In this document: in pieces, positions 40,913-50,133 of the stretch
Layout of the letters: the number at the start of each line of letters is the position of its first letter
Numbering within the stretch: position 1 is the stretch's first letter
Source: Halorhodospira halophila
GTDB lineage: Bacteria > Pseudomonadota > Gammaproteobacteria > Nitrococcales > Halorhodospiraceae
DNA length: 64,000 bases
Assembly (NCBI RefSeq): GCF_016653405.1
Contig: NZ_NHSN01000019.1
Coordinates: forward strand, 48,733 to 112,732
Direction of reading: 5' to 3'
Made by a program: the position numbers and the translations under genes
Notes under the pieces: generated by a model
Database searches by the model: none
Told to the model about the DNA's origin: nothing
What the model saw: the letters and a program-made list of their open reading frames with translations, nothing else

Positions 40913-42024
40913 GCTCGCTCCCTTGAGCTGTCCAGCAGACGGTCCACAGCGCGTGCGACGCCCAACCGCCAGCGCGGGCGCTGAATGCGGACCCGAAGCA
41001 TTTCGCCCCGGTGGCTTGCCAGGCTACGCTTGTACTGGCTATCGCCGACCAGCAGGTCGTACCGATCCCACCCCTGTCGGGCGGCATGGGCTACCGCGAG
41101 CGCATGGCAGACCAACCCGGGCTTCAACCGCTGGTCGTCACTGTAGTTTAAACCGCCCTGATAATTGCAGACTGTACCTCCGGCGCAAAGGTTGTACAGA
41201 TAGCCGATCTCATGCTCCGGCGTGCGGACCCGAAAGATCTCCACGACGCCCTCCGGCGCCGCCGCGCGGACCAGACGCCGATGGAAATCGAGCACCCGGG
41301 GGTGGGCAAACGCCCCCTGGAAGCCGCGCCGCATCTGCCAATGCCGTTGATGGAGGCGAACCAGCTGCTCGAACCACTCGATGGCCTGCTCGGCGTCCCG
41401 GGCCGCTTCCTGATCCAAGGCCTCAGGACCGCCGTAAAGCCGCATTGCACGACGGATCTGATAGCGTGTATTGGCGCTTAGCCCACTCAGGTAATCGGCG
41501 ACGTCGGCGATACCGGTGAGTTCTACGTAGAAGTACGGCTTGCGCTCCTCGATCCGTGGGGTGAGCGGGAGCCCTTCCAGCGCCTGACGCAGTGCCTCCC
41601 ACCGATCAGCGCGGACCCAGCCGACCAGCAATTCGTCCCAGTCGCGCCGCTCCAGGAGATGCTCAATCAGGGCACGGAAGGCCGGCGCTTGATCGTCGGC
41701 TTCCGCCAACAGGCCGTTGTGTTCCAGACCGACGCGATCCAGTGCGGCACACCCCGTTTCATTCAGGGCATAGCGGCGCAGTGGCACGCCGTGATCCCAG
41801 GTCCGTCGTGCCCCTCCCAGAGAGAGTGCGGCACGTACCTCCCCATTGTAGGTAATCAGGCGGGGCTCAAATCGGTCGGAAGCCGAAGCCAGGCTCCGGT
41901 ACAACGACTCCTGCCAGGCTCGGGAGAGGAAGGCGTTGCCACCGGACCGGCGGAAGAGCCGATCCCAATCCGTGGCCGCCTGCTCAAAGGGCACCGCAAC
42001 AACACGCCACCCCCCCTGCGTCAC
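40909..42024 (-). CDS. GNAT/FemAB-like acyltransferase
   Basis: 371-residue protein with the BioF2-like/GNAT_6 architecture often called FemAB in exosortase A clusters. The N-terminal half has SRAWQESLYRSL and LITYNGEVRAALSLGG; the C-terminal half has LSANTRYQIRRAMRLYGGPEAL, RLHQRHWQMRRGFQGAFAHPRVLDFHRRL and LCAGGTVCNYQGGLNYSDDQRLKPGLVCHALAVAHA. It probably attaches an acyl or amino-acyl group to the polysaccharide precursor. It overlaps the ATP-grasp gene by four bases (ATGA), and the ABC transporter gene stops two bases before its start. Confidence 0.8.
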   Translation of the reverse strand: MTQGGWRVVAVPFEQAATDWDRLFRRSGGNAFLSRAWQESLYRSLASASDRFEPRLITYNGEVRAALSLGGARRTWDHGVPLRRYALNETGCAALDRVGLEHNGLLAEADDQAPAFRALIEHLLERRDWDELLVGWVRADRWEALRQALEGLPLTPRIEERKPYFYVELTGIADVADYLSGLSANTRYQIRRAMRLYGGPEALDQEAARDAEQAIEWFEQLVRLHQRHWQMRRGFQGAFAHPRVLDFHRRLVRAAAPEGVVEIFRVRTPEHEIGYLYNLCAGGTVCNYQGGLNYSDDQRLKPGLVCHALAVAHAARQGWDRYDLLVGDSQYKRSLASHRGEMLRVRIQRPRWRLGVARAVDRLLDSSRERA

Positions 42025-42026
42025 CG

Positions 42027-43823
42027 TCAGGCCCCTGCCGCAAGCTTCCGGAACTCCGGCCCGCCCTCGTAGAGCTCCTCCCAGGTCCCTTCCTCGACCA
42101 GGGTACCCCCGGAGAGGACGAAGATCCGGTCACACGGCTGGACCGTGGAGAGCCGGTGCGCGATGAGGATCACCGTCTTGCTCTGCCCGAGGTTGTAGAT
42201 CGCGTCCATGACGACCCGCTCCGTGGCGTTATCGAGGGCACTGGTCGCCTCATCCAGAACCAGCACGGGCGGGTCGTGATAGAGCGCCCGTGCGATGCCT
42301 ATGCGCTGGCGCTGCCCGCCGGAGAGGCGCAGGCCGCGCTCCCCGATGACGGTATCGTAGCCGTTGGGGAGTTCTTCGCGTACGAAGGCGTCGAGGTTGG
42401 CCATGCGGGCCGCACGCTCGACCGCATATTGATCGATGCGGGATTCCGGGATGCCAAGGGCGATGTTCCCGCGGACGGTGGTGTCCGCCAGGAAGATGTG
42501 CTGCGGCACGTAGCCGATGGCGGCCTGCCAGTTGCGCATATTCGCCGCGGTAATGGGCTCCCCGTCCACCTTCATGCCCCCCTGCTCCGGCTCCAGTAAG
42601 CCTAGCAGGACATCGACAAGCGTACTCTTGCCGGCCCCCGAGGGCCCCACCAGACCCACCCGGCTATAGGCGGGGATACGCAGGCTCAAGTTCCGCAGAG
42701 CCGGCTCATCGGCGTTGGGGTACCGATAAGTCACATGCTGAATGGCGATCTCCCTTCTGGGCACGATGGGGTCAATGGCTTCCTCGGGATCCGGCAGCGC
42801 GACCCGGTCGCCGTCGTCACGGAGATCCTGGATCAGATGATCCAGGGCGGGCTTCGTAAAACGCAGCCGTGCCAAGCCGTTGAAGATCGACTGGAAGGCC
42901 GGCACCAGGCGCTTGGCGGCCAGCGCATAAGCCCCGATGATGGGCAGCGTCTGCCCCAGGCCACCCTGCCCCATCAGGAACAAGACCAGAAGGACGATTC
43001 CGCCGAAGGCAAAGGCCTCGATCACGTAGATGGGGATGGAGCCGAGGATGCTCGCATTGGCCTGGGTCCGGGCGTACTGTTGGGCCGCATCCTGGTAACG
43101 GTCCAAGTACACGCCTTCGCGCCCGAGCAGCCGGATCTCCTTGGCGCCGGCGAAGGCCTCGTTCACAGCCACGAAGCGCTGCTGATTGGCCCGAACCCGG
43201 GTTTCGCCGATGCGGCTAAGCCACTGGCGAGCGAGAAAATAGATGCCCCCATAGATCGTCGCAAAACTCAACGCCACGAAGAGGGTCAGCACCGGGTAGA
43301 GCAGGAGGAGGAAGCCGAGCAGAAGGGCGACGACCAGCCCCTGGCTGACGAGGCGCAGGCACGGCATCACCGCCCCATCCACGGTCTGACGGCTCTCCTC
43401 GAGCACGGTCTTGGCCAGATCGCCGGAGTTGCGGTTGACGAAGAAGACGTAGGGGCGGCGCAGATAGCCGCTCATCAGCCACTGCGAGACCCGGTACTGC
43501 AGCATGTGGGTGTAACGCGTGGTGACCCACTTCGTGGTCGCCTCGAAGGCGTTGCCAACGGTGATCGCCAGGAACGCCAGGATACCGAGCAGGTAGAGAA
43601 AGCCCTGCGTGGTCTCGAAGCCGAGGCCTTCATAGACGGTCGCCAGGGCCTCGTTCTGCTGGACGGTCTGCGGATCGCCCAGCACGGCCAAGAAGGGCAT
43701 GACCGAGGCCACCCCAACCAGCTGCAGGGCGGCATTGCCGATCATCAGTACCAGGAGGCCTGCCGCAATCCAGCGTTCCCGTCCTTGGATGAGGATAGCC
43801 AGCTTGCCCAGCAAATCGCGCAT
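42027..43823 (-). CDS. ABC transporter, PglK/MsbA-like glycolipid flippase
   Basis: 598-residue half-transporter with membrane domain fused to ATPase. Six hydrophobic segments lie within residues 15-320. The ATPase has Walker A VGPSGAGKSTLVDVLLG (about 382-398), the Q-loop QAAIGYVPQHIFL, signature LRLSGGQRQRIGIARAL, Walker B PPVLVLDEATSALD and the H-loop LIAHRLST. Such proteins flip lipid-linked oligosaccharide or lipid A. ATG 43823 is preferred (AGGGAG 7 bases upstream) over earlier in-frame starts. It leads the operon with the GNAT, ATP-grasp and deacetylase genes and is divergent from the O-glycosylation ligase at 43976. Confidence 0.88.
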   Translation of the reverse strand: MRDLLGKLAILIQGRERWIAAGLLVLMIGNAALQLVGVASVMPFLAVLGDPQTVQQNEALATVYEGLGFETTQGFLYLLGILAFLAITVGNAFEATTKWVTTRYTHMLQYRVSQWLMSGYLRRPYVFFVNRNSGDLAKTVLEESRQTVDGAVMPCLRLVSQGLVVALLLGFLLLLYPVLTLFVALSFATIYGGIYFLARQWLSRIGETRVRANQQRFVAVNEAFAGAKEIRLLGREGVYLDRYQDAAQQYARTQANASILGSIPIYVIEAFAFGGIVLLVLFLMGQGGLGQTLPIIGAYALAAKRLVPAFQSIFNGLARLRFTKPALDHLIQDLRDDGDRVALPDPEEAIDPIVPRREIAIQHVTYRYPNADEPALRNLSLRIPAYSRVGLVGPSGAGKSTLVDVLLGLLEPEQGGMKVDGEPITAANMRNWQAAIGYVPQHIFLADTTVRGNIALGIPESRIDQYAVERAARMANLDAFVREELPNGYDTVIGERGLRLSGGQRQRIGIARALYHDPPVLVLDEATSALDNATERVVMDAIYNLGQSKTVILIAHRLSTVQPCDRIFVLSGGTLVEEGTWEELYEGGPEFRKLAAGA

Positions 43824-43911
43824 GAAGATGCTCCCTGAAATGGAGCCCTGTCCAGACCGGGACAGGACAAAATGGGCAGCGACGCCCATACTATAGTGCG
43901 TTGACACAACC

Positions 43912-43927
43912 CGCACCGATCATGCCA
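43912..43927 (-). promoter_or_regulatory. Possible sigma-54-like promoter before the ABC flippase operon
   Basis: On the minus strand TGGCATG-ATCG-GTGCG: perfect -24 box and GC at the right distance, but a poor -12 box. It lies 89 bases before ATG 43823. No copy of the shared upstream element is found at the expected distance, so this is tentative. Confidence 0.3.
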
Positions 43928-43975
43928 GATATAGGCTAGACCGCCTAGGCTGCCAGGGACCACAGGCCCGCCTGC

Positions 43976-45373
43976 ATGCTGCCACTGCGCGACCTCCTCT
44001 TCGGGACCATGATTTTCGGGTCCCTGCCGCTGATCCTCTACAGGGCGTGGGTCGGCGTCGTAGTTTGGTACTGGGTCGGCCTGATGAATCCCCACCGGGA
44101 GTCGTGGGGCCCCCTGATGAACGCCCCGGTCGCCCTTGCAGTCGCCGCTACCACATTGATCGCGCTGCTCTTTGCCCGCGAGCGGCGCGCCCCGCCTCTC
44201 ACACGGGAGACCGTGCTTTTCGGGCTCCTGATTGTGCACATGGTAGCGGCGACCTATCTCTTCGCCTGGCAGCCTGCGGTGTCACAGGGTCTCTGGGATA
44301 CCTACGTACGCATCCTCATCCTCGCAATCGTCGCGCTGATCCTGATTGACGGCAAGATCAAGACCTCGACCCTGCTTGCGGTCACTGCACTCTCCATCGG
44401 GTACTACGGAATCAAGGGCGGATTCTTCACCGTACGGACGGGTTTTGGCGGCATGGTGCTAGGCCCCTCTGGTAGCTTTATTAGCGGGAACACCGACATC
44501 GGGCTAGCCCTGGTCATGACGTGGCCGCTGATGCTGGTCCTGGCGCGGGAGGTCTATCGCGGCGACTTCGTGGTGCCCATCGGCCAGGCCCTGCTCGACC
44601 GCTGGCACCGGTGGATTGGGCGTGCCCTCTACGGGGGGTTCTGGCTGCACGGGATCGCCATCATCGGCACCTTCTCCCGCGGCGCTTGGGTGGGGATGGC
44701 GGTTGTGGGGCTGCTGATCTTCCTGCGCCTGCGCTACAAGGGCGTCCTCGTAGGGCTCGCGGTGCTGGCGATCGGCGTCGTCGGCGTCACCGTCCCGGAC
44801 CGCATCCAGCATGAGTGGGAGACGTTAGTCCACTGGGAGGAGGACGCCTCCGCCGGGGGCCGCCTAGATGCTTGGGAAGTCTCCTGGAACATCGCCATGG
44901 ATGCTCCGCTGACCGGCTCCGGCTTTGGAACCATGCGACTGCCCCACGATTTGTGGAATAGCTACCGGGATGGCCCTCCCCGCCCGCGGCTGGCTGAACA
45001 CAGCATCTACTTTCAGGTCCTGGGGAACCTGGGCTTCCTCGGGCTCTTCCTCTATCTGAGCCTGATCGGTTTCGCCCTGGTGAGTCTGTGGCGTATTTCT
45101 CGGCAGGCTCGAAAAGCACCGGAAACCCAATGGATTGGTGAATGGTCCTGGGGCGTCGCGGTCGGGTTGATTGGGTTCCTAGTGGCGGGCGCTTTCCTGA
45201 GCCTGGCCTACTTCACCCTGTTCTTCTGCATGCTCGCGCTGGCCATCGTCCTGCGGCGTGAGTACATGGAGGCGCAACCTGCAGCCCAGTTGACTGCTCA
45301 GCGCGCCCCGCACGCGCCCGCCACCGCCCCCAACCGGACCACGCCATCCTCACCGCGGGGGGCGCGCTCGTGA
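43976..45373 (+). CDS. O-glycosylation ligase, exosortase A-associated
   Basis: 465-residue membrane protein of the exosortase-A-associated O-antigen ligase/polymerase family. About ten to eleven helices are seen, with the N-terminal segment LVWYWVGLMNPHRESWG-like pattern (WYWVGLMNPHRESWG at about residues 31-45). The large periplasmic loop is near residues 270-345 (GGRLDAWEVSWNIAMDAPLTGSGFGTM, AEHSIYFQVLGNLGFLGLFLYL). It would polymerise or transfer lipid-linked glycan in the periplasm. ATG 43976 lacks a strong ribosome-binding site. Its TGA overlaps the GTG of the next gene, indicating an operon with the glycosyltransferases. Confidence 0.87.
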   Translation: MLPLRDLLFGTMIFGSLPLILYRAWVGVVVWYWVGLMNPHRESWGPLMNAPVALAVAATTLIALLFARERRAPPLTRETVLFGLLIVHMVAATYLFAWQPAVSQGLWDTYVRILILAIVALILIDGKIKTSTLLAVTALSIGYYGIKGGFFTVRTGFGGMVLGPSGSFISGNTDIGLALVMTWPLMLVLAREVYRGDFVVPIGQALLDRWHRWIGRALYGGFWLHGIAIIGTFSRGAWVGMAVVGLLIFLRLRYKGVLVGLAVLAIGVVGVTVPDRIQHEWETLVHWEEDASAGGRLDAWEVSWNIAMDAPLTGSGFGTMRLPHDLWNSYRDGPPRPRLAEHSIYFQVLGNLGFLGLFLYLSLIGFALVSLWRISRQARKAPETQWIGEWSWGVAVGLIGFLVAGAFLSLAYFTLFFCMLALAIVLRREYMEAQPAAQLTAQRAPHAPATAPNRTTPSSPRGARS

Positions 45374-46608
45374 GGCGCCGGCTTCGCCTGCTCATTGTCC
45401 TGACCGGCCTGCCCTACCCACTGGTGGACGGCCAGAGCCTTCGGTTCTTCCACTATGCCAAGCACCTTCAGCGGGACTGCGCCATCGACCTCGTTCACTT
45501 GGACTATGATCGGCCCGCACCGACCGCCCTCAGTGCAATCTTCGAAAGGATCCATCGGCTACCCGTGGATCCCTCCCAACCACCGTCTGCTTGGTGGCAG
45601 CGGCTGCGCGAACTCACGCGAGCCGAGGCCTTTGTACCGACCAGCCGAGCGCTTCACAACTTCCTGGCCGATGCCGACGATCATTACGATCTGATCTGGG
45701 CCGGCGGGGTCCGCCTGCTGCCGTCCTTCCCGGCCCTGCAAACGCCGATCCTGCTGGATGAGTGCGATCACGACCCGCTGGCTCTGCGGCGCCTGCTCGC
45801 GCTAGAGCGGCGCCCCCTGCGGTGGCTGCGCCTCTATCGCCGATATCGCCTTCAATTGGGGCTCGAGGCGCGTCAAGCGCCGCGGGCCGCGGCCGTTTTG
45901 TTCGTCACTGATGCGGATCGCCGCTCTTTCGAGCAATCCTTTCGCGAAACACCGGTATACACCTTACCCAACGGCGTAGATACGGATTATTTTTCGCCGG
46001 AGAACCGTGCGCCTGAGTCCGGTCACATTGTCTTCGAAGGGGCGATGGACTTCGAGCCCAACGTTCGCGCTGCACGCTATTTGGCACTTGAGATCATGCC
46101 GCGTCTGAGAACTTTCATACCGCACGCTCGACTAACGCTGGTCGGCCGGGACCCCGCGCCCGCCGTTCGGGCACTGGCGAACACCTTCGTCCATGTCACC
46201 GGCCAGGTGAGAGACATCCGGCCGTACCTGGCGGCGGCTGAAGTCTTCGTCGCCCCCCTGCAATCCGGCTCCGGCATCAAGAACAAGGTCCTTCAGGCTT
46301 GGGCAGCCGGCGTACCGTTGGTTGCCAGCGAGCAGGCTACCGAGGGTCTCGACGCGCGAGATCGTGTCAATGTTCTTCTCGCCTCCCATAGGGAACAATA
46401 TACCGATGCCATCGAGCGGCTCCACCGGGCCCCTGAGGAGGCCAGACGCATTGCCGAAAACGCGCGTGACAAGGCGACCACACTTTATACTTGGGACGCG
46501 TCCACGAACCGCCTCTGGCGCATCCTGCAAGGTCTGGCAGACTGCCCCAGGAGCACCCAACCGCCGTCCCTTTCGCGACGACAGGAGCAGGAATGTTCTT
46601 CTCCGTGA
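45370..46608 (+). CDS. Glycosyltransferase, PEP-CTERM/XrtA system-associated (GT4-like)
   Basis: 412-residue GT-B glycosyltransferase of the exosortase-associated group. The N-terminus has the typical TGLPYPLVDGQSLRFFHYAKHL; the C-terminal donor domain has VYTLPNGVDTDYFSP, IVFEGAMDFEPNVRAARYL, FVHVTGQVRDIRPYLAAAEVFVAPLQSGSGIKNKVLQAWAAGVPLVAS with the donor-binding glutamine/lysine loop. It adds a sugar to the lipid-linked intermediate. GTG 45370 overlaps the previous stop (GTGA). Its last 15 residues overlap the start of the GT2 gene. Confidence 0.87.
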   Translation: MRRRLRLLIVLTGLPYPLVDGQSLRFFHYAKHLQRDCAIDLVHLDYDRPAPTALSAIFERIHRLPVDPSQPPSAWWQRLRELTRAEAFVPTSRALHNFLADADDHYDLIWAGGVRLLPSFPALQTPILLDECDHDPLALRRLLALERRPLRWLRLYRRYRLQLGLEARQAPRAAAVLFVTDADRRSFEQSFRETPVYTLPNGVDTDYFSPENRAPESGHIVFEGAMDFEPNVRAARYLALEIMPRLRTFIPHARLTLVGRDPAPAVRALANTFVHVTGQVRDIRPYLAAAEVFVAPLQSGSGIKNKVLQAWAAGVPLVASEQATEGLDARDRVNVLLASHREQYTDAIERLHRAPEEARRIAENARDKATTLYTWDASTNRLWRILQGLADCPRSTQPPSLSRRQEQECSSP

Positions 46609-47582
46609 TCATCCCAACCCGCGACCGCCCGGAACTCTTTGCCCACGCCTTTCGCTCGGTGTGCGGGCAAGACTTTGAAGACTTGGAGATCCTCGTAGTG
46701 GACGACGGGTCGACACCCGAGGCGACAGCGCAGATCCAGGCGCTGGTCGATGAGCAGCCACAGGCCCGTTTGCTCCGGCAGCCACGCCGTCCGCAGGGCC
46801 ACGGCCAAAGCTACTCCATGAACACTGCCGCCCTTGAGGCACGAGGCGTTTACCTTGCCTTCCTCGACGACGACGATGAATGGACCGATCCATCGCATTT
46901 AACCCGAGCCGCTGAAGACCTCCAGAAGGCCGGCGAACCGATCGATGCCTATTACGCCAACCAGGCCGCTTTCTACAGCGACGGTAGACGCAAGCTTGAG
47001 CGTGTTTGGCTGGAAGACCTAGCTTCGCGGTACATTGATGAGTCGGCCGAGGCCACGAAACCGGTTTCGGCCATATCCCTAGACACGGAAGAACTCTTGC
47101 AAAGCGGTGGCTTCGCGCATTTGAACTGCTCAATCCTGAGCCGCGACTTTTACTTGAGCCTTGGCGGGATGGATGAGGGCATCCGTTACGAGTGTGACCG
47201 CGATCTCTACCTCCGTACCCTCGATCAAGCCGAGCACTTGCTCTACAGCCCGAGATGGATGGCCCGACACAACATCCCCGATCCCCAGCGAACGGACAAC
47301 ATGTCCACCGTAATCTCCGCTTTGCAAAAGGCGCAGTACCAAATCACCGTGTACCAAAAAGGGCTCCTCGACGCTCAGCGCGATTCTGTTCGCGAGGCCT
47401 GCCGCAGGGGTCTTGGCTACGTCTACAAGCGCGCCGCCGAGCTGCTCCACGCAACCGGGCAACGGCAGCTAGCCTACCGGTACGCTTGCAAAGGTCTTGC
47501 TGTCCATGGGAATTTACGCTGGGCAGCCTACACCGCTTACCTCGCAGCGTGCCGAGTCCTACCCACGCGAACGACCAACTAG
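46593..47582 (+). CDS. Family 2 glycosyltransferase
   Basis: 329-residue GT-A enzyme. It shows SVIIPTRDRPELFAHAFRSV at the N-terminus, LVVDDGSTPEATA, then FLDDDDEWTDPSHL with the metal-binding acidic cluster, and later SRDFYLSLGGMDEGIRYECDRDLYLRTL. ATG 46593 follows GGAG by 6 bases and overlaps the previous gene by 16 bases. The C-terminal 90 residues are helical and basic. It probably adds a hexose to the repeat unit. Confidence 0.85.
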   Translation: MFFSVIIPTRDRPELFAHAFRSVCGQDFEDLEILVVDDGSTPEATAQIQALVDEQPQARLLRQPRRPQGHGQSYSMNTAALEARGVYLAFLDDDDEWTDPSHLTRAAEDLQKAGEPIDAYYANQAAFYSDGRRKLERVWLEDLASRYIDESAEATKPVSAISLDTEELLQSGGFAHLNCSILSRDFYLSLGGMDEGIRYECDRDLYLRTLDQAEHLLYSPRWMARHNIPDPQRTDNMSTVISALQKAQYQITVYQKGLLDAQRDSVREACRRGLGYVYKRAAELLHATGQRQLAYRYACKGLAVHGNLRWAAYTAYLAACRVLPTRTTN

Positions 47583-47585
47583 CTT

Positions 47586-48377
47586 ATGACCACCCCTGTC
47601 CACCTCATGCGCGTACTCCCGGCCCTCTTGCGCCCCTATAGGCGCATCTTCCTGCTGAGCCACATGCGCGCCTACACAAGCCTCTTCGGCCACATCCTGG
47701 GCTCACACCCAGACATTGAGGGGTATTACGAGCTCCAGATCGGTTACCACAGCTGGCGCAGCCTGATTCGCCAGAAGCTGCACTACTTCTACTACCACGA
47801 CCATTCCCCGAAACCCCGAGCGCAATACCTGCTGGACAAGATCCTGCACAACGGCCACCGACTCGACGCATCCATCTTGGACCGCCCGGGTGATGTCTAT
47901 GTGTTTTGCCTACGTCCCCCCGAAGAGACGATCCCTAGCATCATCCAGCTCTATCAGCGGCTCGCGCCCGGACATCAGTGGACGACCGAATCCGGGGCCT
48001 TCGACTATTACATGAGCCGACTCACGGGGCTCGAGCACTTATCTGAGACCTTGCGCGGTCGATACCTATATATAGACGCCGAGTGCCTTACCAACGACAC
48101 AACTCGCGCCCTGGCGTTTCTAACCGACAACCTGAACCTGGCGACGCCTTTAGAGCCCGAATACCACCGTGGACCGATGACGGGCCACCCTTACCGCGGC
48201 GATCCGTCGGAACGGATCGACTGCGGACATGTCATAAGCACACCGTCAACCAAACCTCCGATCAACGATCATCGACACCTAACCGAAGCCATTACGCGTT
48301 ATCATACTGTCCGTCGACAGCTAGCGGGCGGCTGTGAATCGGCGTTTTTCTATGACTCACCCAACCGGCAGTCCTAA
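47586..48377 (+). CDS. Sulfotransferase-like protein
   Basis: 263-residue protein with a degenerate sulfotransferase P-loop region: IFLLSHMRAYTSLFGHILGSHPDIEGYYELQIGYHSW (in two parts, residues 20-57) follows the R-S-G-T-T-L-L...HP-x-I-x-G pattern, but the Gly-Thr pair is altered. FCLRPPEETIPSIIQLY may be the 3'-phosphate segment. It starts 3 bases after the GT2 stop, so it is cotranscribed. It may sulfate the glycan, but the altered loop leaves activity in doubt. Confidence 0.6.
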   Translation: MTTPVHLMRVLPALLRPYRRIFLLSHMRAYTSLFGHILGSHPDIEGYYELQIGYHSWRSLIRQKLHYFYYHDHSPKPRAQYLLDKILHNGHRLDASILDRPGDVYVFCLRPPEETIPSIIQLYQRLAPGHQWTTESGAFDYYMSRLTGLEHLSETLRGRYLYIDAECLTNDTTRALAFLTDNLNLATPLEPEYHRGPMTGHPYRGDPSERIDCGHVISTPSTKPPINDHRHLTEAITRYHTVRRQLAGGCESAFFYDSPNRQS

Positions 48378-48468
48378 TATGCCTTGGCTCTTGGCACAAG
48401 CCGTCAGTCGAACATCCCTGCACAACTCTGACCCTTTATAAGCTCCGCCGCCAGCCGGGAACGCCTTC

Positions 48469-49533
48469 ATGTCAAGCAGCGCACACACGCCCCAACGAAT
48501 TCTCTTTGTCACTGGCCATGGACACCTCCCTGAACTTATCGGCGGTATGGAGGTAAACACCCACCGACTTGCGCTTAACCTAAAATCACGCGGCCACCAC
48601 GTCGCCGTCCACTGCGCCCTATTAGGACGCGGGATCCTCGGATCCATCTCGCGCCTCCGCCGCAGAGTGTTCAACCATAACACAGTAACCGACCACTACC
48701 TATCCTACCCAGTGACCCGCGCCTGGAACCCCGAAACTTCTATTGGCCACACGATAACGCGTTTTCAGCCTGATGTCTGCATTCTTCAGGGTGGCGTCAA
48801 GGCATCCGCTTTTATTAAAAAACTTACCTCTCTATCCCAGCCTTTTCTCTATTATCAGCACAATCCACAACCACTGGACAAAAAAGCACTTGACTCGAGC
48901 CACTTTTTTATAATAACAAACTCCACTTACACGTCGTCCTTCTATGCCGCCGATCGCGTCCTCGAGATCATCCCCCCAATCGTCGAACCCTGTCTCTACA
49001 AAACAGAGACAGACTCCTCCCATATACTTTTCGTAAACCCTGCTCCTCACAAGGGGCTTGACATCGCTCTGGACCTGGCCCACCAACGCCTGGATATCCC
49101 TTTCCTTTTTTTGCGGCAAACACGTGAGCAGCTCAGAAGTGAAACCCTGCCGCCCAACGTACGCCTTTGCGGACCGTACCGTGATACTCGCAAAGCCTAT
49201 GGTCGTGCCGGCTTACTGCTGGCCCCATCGCAGTGGGACGAAACCTGGGGACGGGTAGTATCAGAAGCTCAATGCACGGGCATACCGGCACTGACCTCTG
49301 ACTCTGGCGGGCTGCCAGAAGCCGTCAGCAACGGGGGGCTATGCGTACCTCGCCACGCGCCTTACACCGATTGGCGCTGCGCCCTCTCAAAAATTTGGGA
49401 TAACCCAGCTCAATATCAACAACTTAGCACCCTATCCAAGTTCAACTCCCAACGAGGTCCGTGCGCCCCCGGCAGTGTTATCAAAAAAATGATGCACACC
49501 ACCCATTTCATTCAAAAAACCTATAAAACTTGA
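48469..49533 (+). CDS. Family 4-like glycosyltransferase
   Basis: 354-residue GT-B enzyme. The N-terminus has ILFVTGHGHLPELIGGMEVNTHRLALNL, the donor-site region HILFVNPAPHKGLDIALDLA, and LLLAPSQWDETWGRVVSEAQCTGIPALTSDSGGLPEAV with the conserved E-x7-E-like motif of GT4 enzymes. ATG 48469 is the first start after a 91-base gap. A+T content begins to rise here compared with genes to the left. Confidence 0.82.
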   Translation: MSSSAHTPQRILFVTGHGHLPELIGGMEVNTHRLALNLKSRGHHVAVHCALLGRGILGSISRLRRRVFNHNTVTDHYLSYPVTRAWNPETSIGHTITRFQPDVCILQGGVKASAFIKKLTSLSQPFLYYQHNPQPLDKKALDSSHFFIITNSTYTSSFYAADRVLEIIPPIVEPCLYKTETDSSHILFVNPAPHKGLDIALDLAHQRLDIPFLFLRQTREQLRSETLPPNVRLCGPYRDTRKAYGRAGLLLAPSQWDETWGRVVSEAQCTGIPALTSDSGGLPEAVSNGGLCVPRHAPYTDWRCALSKIWDNPAQYQQLSTLSKFNSQRGPCAPGSVIKKMMHTTHFIQKTYKT

Positions 49534-49545
49534 ACCATTTTCCTT

Positions 49546-50079
49546 ATGCATTGTCTTATGAAAGAAGACCGTTTAGCTCCCCTACCTGGCCGCGTTCAGA
49601 GCGGTCGAGGTATCGCTACGCTCCACTGCTGCAACCATTCAAAAGAAATTGAATCTGCTCTAGGATACTCACCTTATCCCGGGTCCTTGAATATCATCCT
49701 TGATCAGCCAGTCCGTCTAGCGCTGGAAAACGCATACGTATTCGATCATGGCCACCGTTATCTCTGGCAGGCGAGACTTTTAAAACATCCGGTCTTCCTG
49801 TACCGCTGGGACTTGACTCCCTTACACATCTGCGAGATTATTGCAGATAGAAACCTACGCTCATACTTTCACTTTCAGGATGGTGACCGGGTTACGATAG
49901 AAGTCGGAAAATGCATCCCACATGCCCCTGATATATTTTCCAAGGCCGGGTGGTTTTTTCTATGGTTTGGGCGGAAAAAATGGTTTTACACCTCGGACCA
50001 CTATGAGCGATGGACTCGCTACTATACTTGGCGCCTAGGAGCGGCCCAAAAACCCTGGACCCTATCGCGTACCGATTAA
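49546..50079 (+). CDS. Archaeal riboflavin kinase-like (DUF120/RibK fold) protein
   Basis: 177-residue protein whose core resembles CTP-dependent riboflavin kinase of archaea. LPGRVQSGRGIATLH aligns with the G-x-V-x-SG-x-G strand, IESALGYSPYPGSLNIILD with the F/Y-x-PYxGTLN nucleotide/metal loop, and HICEIIADRNLRSYFHFQDGDRVTIEV with the C-terminal EIIAPxxLR...LKDGD strand. Bacterial riboflavin kinase is unrelated, so this is unusual here. It lies 12 bases after one glycosyltransferase and before another; it may phosphorylate a sugar or other polyol from CTP. Starts ATG 49546 or 49558 are both possible. Confidence 0.7.
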   Translation: MHCLMKEDRLAPLPGRVQSGRGIATLHCCNHSKEIESALGYSPYPGSLNIILDQPVRLALENAYVFDHGHRYLWQARLLKHPVFLYRWDLTPLHICEIIADRNLRSYFHFQDGDRVTIEVGKCIPHAPDIFSKAGWFFLWFGRKKWFYTSDHYERWTRYYTWRLGAAQKPWTLSRTD

Positions 50080-50133
50080 ATCTAGGCAATACCTTCACGG
50101 TTTCTGCCCGATTGCCCCACGAGGAACCGAGAA

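Noticed and set aside
43899..43940. TTGACA followed by a TATAGG-like hexamer before the O-glycosylation ligase, as a sigma-70 promoter.
   Set aside because: The gap of more than 20 bases is too long for a normal sigma-70 promoter.
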